Positions 62,636 to 64,000 of a stretch of 64,000 nucleotides of DNA are shown one piece after another. A program made the position numbers and the translations under genes. Each line of letters begins with the position of its first letter. The first letter of the stretch is position 1. The stretch comes from Colius striatus (lineage: Eukaryota > Chordata > Aves > Coliiformes > Coliidae): contig NC_084773.1 of NCBI RefSeq assembly GCF_028858725.1, positions 19,972,850-20,036,849 on the forward strand, written 5' to 3'. The notes under the pieces were generated by a model, which saw only the letters and a program-made list of their open reading frames with translations, was not told where the DNA came from and did no database searches.

Positions 62636-63195
62636 TGCATGCATAACTTTTTGCTTGATCCAGCCAACGTTCCTTGTTCGAGTTTTCGCTTCTTTTGCTT
62701 TCCTCAGGCTGATGTTGCTTCCGTGTCGTGAGCAACATAATGCAGCATGTTGTTTTATTTATCCCAGACAGGAATGACTTGCTCTCTAAACTACAAATTG
62801 AACGATGCCGCTTGCATAACAAGTGGAAATAGTTTGTATCTTACATACTAATTATCCATCACCTTTTAGACTAAGCGAAAGCCGATGGCTTTTTGGTGTG
62901 GTGTTTTTTTTACGAGGAGGGTTCAATAAAATAGTCTAATGTCTTACAGCAATGTATTCGTTTTCTCTCGCTGGATTAATGTGGGCAAAGGATTAAGAGG
63001 CAGCATGTTGATTAGACACCCTGAGGAGCAGAGAAGAAGGGGAGCATTTGACTACGGAGAGAAGTCAGGTTTCGCGTTTGTGCTTGTACATCCTCCTGTT
63101 TACACGGTTCGGTTCAGGATCTGCATCCCAGCCGATAAATCATGTAGATGAGAGCAGAGGCTGGTGTAAGCCTCCCATTCCAATTGCCACACTAC
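62636..63195 (+). other. Probable first intron, with an acceptor-like site at 62,707
   Basis: Composition drops back to AT-rich. A strong polypyrimidine-AG (cttcttttgctttcctcag, AG at 62,706-62,707) would start an exon at 62,708. No good donor follows at exon-like distance except a weak GTGAGC at about 62,727, which would leave a very short exon. Words such as gcgaaagccgatggc at about 62,874-62,888 keep CpG and may be conserved. No coding frame is recognised. Confidence 0.4.
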
Positions 63196-63199
63196 TCGT

Positions 63200-63460
63200 A
63201 GGATCGTTTGTGACACGGCGTCTGCTGCGCTCCCTCCCCGCGCGCCGTGACCAGCGGCCGTGGGCCCGGGGATGCCACGAATCGTGGCACGTCCCAGCGG
63301 CATCGCGGCTGCCGGAGCCCCTTCCCTCGCTCCTCTTGCAGCTCCGTCCCGGCGGTGCCCGCGGTGCTCCCGCACGCCCGAGCTCCCTGCGCCGCTGCGT
63401 GGGGCTCCATGACCGGCGTGGGGTGCGGGGTGATGGAGCCCTGCGCTCAGGAACAACCCC
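63200..63460. promoter_or_regulatory. Second lobe of the CpG island
   Basis: G+C and CpG rise again (ccccgcgcgccgtgaccagc, ccgtcccggcggtgcccgcg, cacgcccgagc, gaccggcgtggggtgcgggg). It may be the downstream part of the same island, or an alternative promoter. Open frames on both strands (up to about 173 codons on +, 121 on -) are expected in CpG-rich DNA and match nothing I know. Confidence 0.65.
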
Positions 63461-63500
63461 CTGCACCCTCCAAAGCTTTTTCTGCTGCTTTTCTGTCCAG

Positions 63501-63557
63501 GACACTGATTTTTCTTCTTTTCTGGACCTGAGGAGCTTGCATTTTTACCCGGGCTTT
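63501..63557 (+). other. Candidate 57-base internal exon
   Basis: It is bounded by a strong acceptor (tgctgcttttctgtccag, AG at 63,499-63,500) and a perfect GTAAGT donor at 63,558-63,563, although the exon's last base is T instead of the usual G. The length is a multiple of three. One frame is open and encodes DTDFSSFLDLRSLHFYPGF; another frame stops. No domain is recognised. Cryptic sites pair by chance often, so this is a hypothesis only. Confidence 0.25.
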
Positions 63558-63563
63558 GTAAGT

Positions 63564-64000
63564 CCCTGAAAACTGCTTAAATGGCTCTTGCATAATCCTT
63601 CGAAGTCACCTCCCCTCTTTAATCTAATACCAAAAGGACTTACTTTACATGGCTAATCCCCCTTTTACTTGCTACACGGCCTCATTTGGAGGTGTGCTCA
63701 CTGCTAATTTCCCCAAAGCAGCCTGCTTTAGACAATGGCTTCTGCTGGTGTGCAGCAACCTCTCCCTCCTGTGCCGAACTCTGGGCAGAGCTGAATACAT
63801 CTGACAAGATTTTGCTTGTTTTCAGGCGGTGTTTCATCAGATCCCATCAAGTTCACTAACCCTTTGGAGGAAGCCACACCAAAACCTTTGGTTTGTGCGT
63901 GTGTTTGCAAAGAGCCACCTCCGAGGGTCTCGGGTGGCGTGTGCCCATGTGCCAGCCAGCCTGCAGGCAGCAGCTGGATGCTGAGGAGGAGCAGGACGTG
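63564..64000. other. Right edge of the window, no gene seen
   Basis: Mixed composition, GC rising again after about 63,900. No exon, repeat end or RNA gene is recognised. The presumed + strand gene would continue beyond the window. Confidence 0.5.

Noticed and set aside
62132..62731. 199-codon + strand frame reading through the splice donor
   Set aside because: It requires ignoring a near-consensus donor at 62,235, crosses the pentanucleotide repeat, and has composition-driven Arg/Gly/Pro content with no domain.
61867..62822. Two long minus-strand open frames (about 266 codons each) over the CpG island
   Set aside because: They overlap each other in different frames. The parts over the island are rich in Arg, Pro, Ala and Ser, as expected from CpG-island composition, and they show no recognisable domain. 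GC-rich DNA has few stop codons, so such frames arise by chance.
1..64000. CRISPR arrays, tRNA or rRNA genes, bacterial operons, viral or endogenous retroviral genes
   Set aside because: Looked for spaced direct repeats, GGTTCRANYCC-type B-boxes, rRNA signatures and retroviral gag/pol/env-like frames; none found that I could support.

Overview
This is nuclear DNA from a vertebrate, almost certainly a bird. The main evidence is a set of 5'-truncated CR1 retrotransposons of the avian type. They carry the 3' signature GGACTGGATGATCTCTAAAG followed by CCTTCCAACCCC and end in short ATTCTATGAT-like tails. No bacterial features are present: no operons, no Shine-Dalgarno-spaced genes, no tRNA or rRNA genes, no CRISPR. 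The CR1 subtype with a 'CTGCTTCTGCAGGGGG' segment suggests a non-galliform bird to me, but that is a weak inference.

Layout. Bases 1 to about 61,000 look like a gene desert or a very long upstream/intergenic (or intronic) region. They are AT-rich and stop-dense in all frames, and contain no exon I can defend. Inside this desert are four clear CR1 fragments, at 9.04-9.60 kb (the longest, with a dead piece of the CR1 pol reading frame), 21.6 kb, 36.9 kb and 60.6 kb. An older CR1 lies at 16.2 kb and a possible very old one at 14.0 kb. There are also two probable relics of the ancient MIR/L2-type families (25.8 kb and 45.8 kb) and a handful of short microsatellites, palindromes and tandem duplications. 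Several blocks differ from their surroundings: they keep CpG dinucleotides and dense homeodomain, E-box or CRE-like cores in otherwise AT-rich DNA. They are candidate conserved non-coding (enhancer-like) elements at 4.5, 15.9, 28.7-29.5, 33.1, 41.4, 42.1, 45.0-45.4, 47.35-47.66, 58.0-58.4, 59.5-59.7 and 61.1 kb. Their conservation is inferred by eye and has not been measured.

The right end is different. From about 61.8 to 63.46 kb the DNA becomes strongly GC- and CpG-rich (two lobes, 61.86-62.63 and 63.20-63.46 kb). This is a CpG-island promoter without a TATA box. It holds a near-consensus 5' splice site on the + strand (CAG|GTAAGC, intron starting at 62,235), and further candidate splice signals lie downstream. 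The simplest reading is that a + strand gene starts at about 62.0-62.2 kb with an untranslated first exon and runs out of the window to the right, with the preceding 60 kb as its upstream regulatory landscape. I do not recognise the gene.

I did not find an undescribed biological system. The best leads are the unidentified CpG-island promoter with its candidate exons, and the enhancer-like blocks, especially the one at 47.35-47.66 kb, which carries two copies of an unusual CpG-containing motif.
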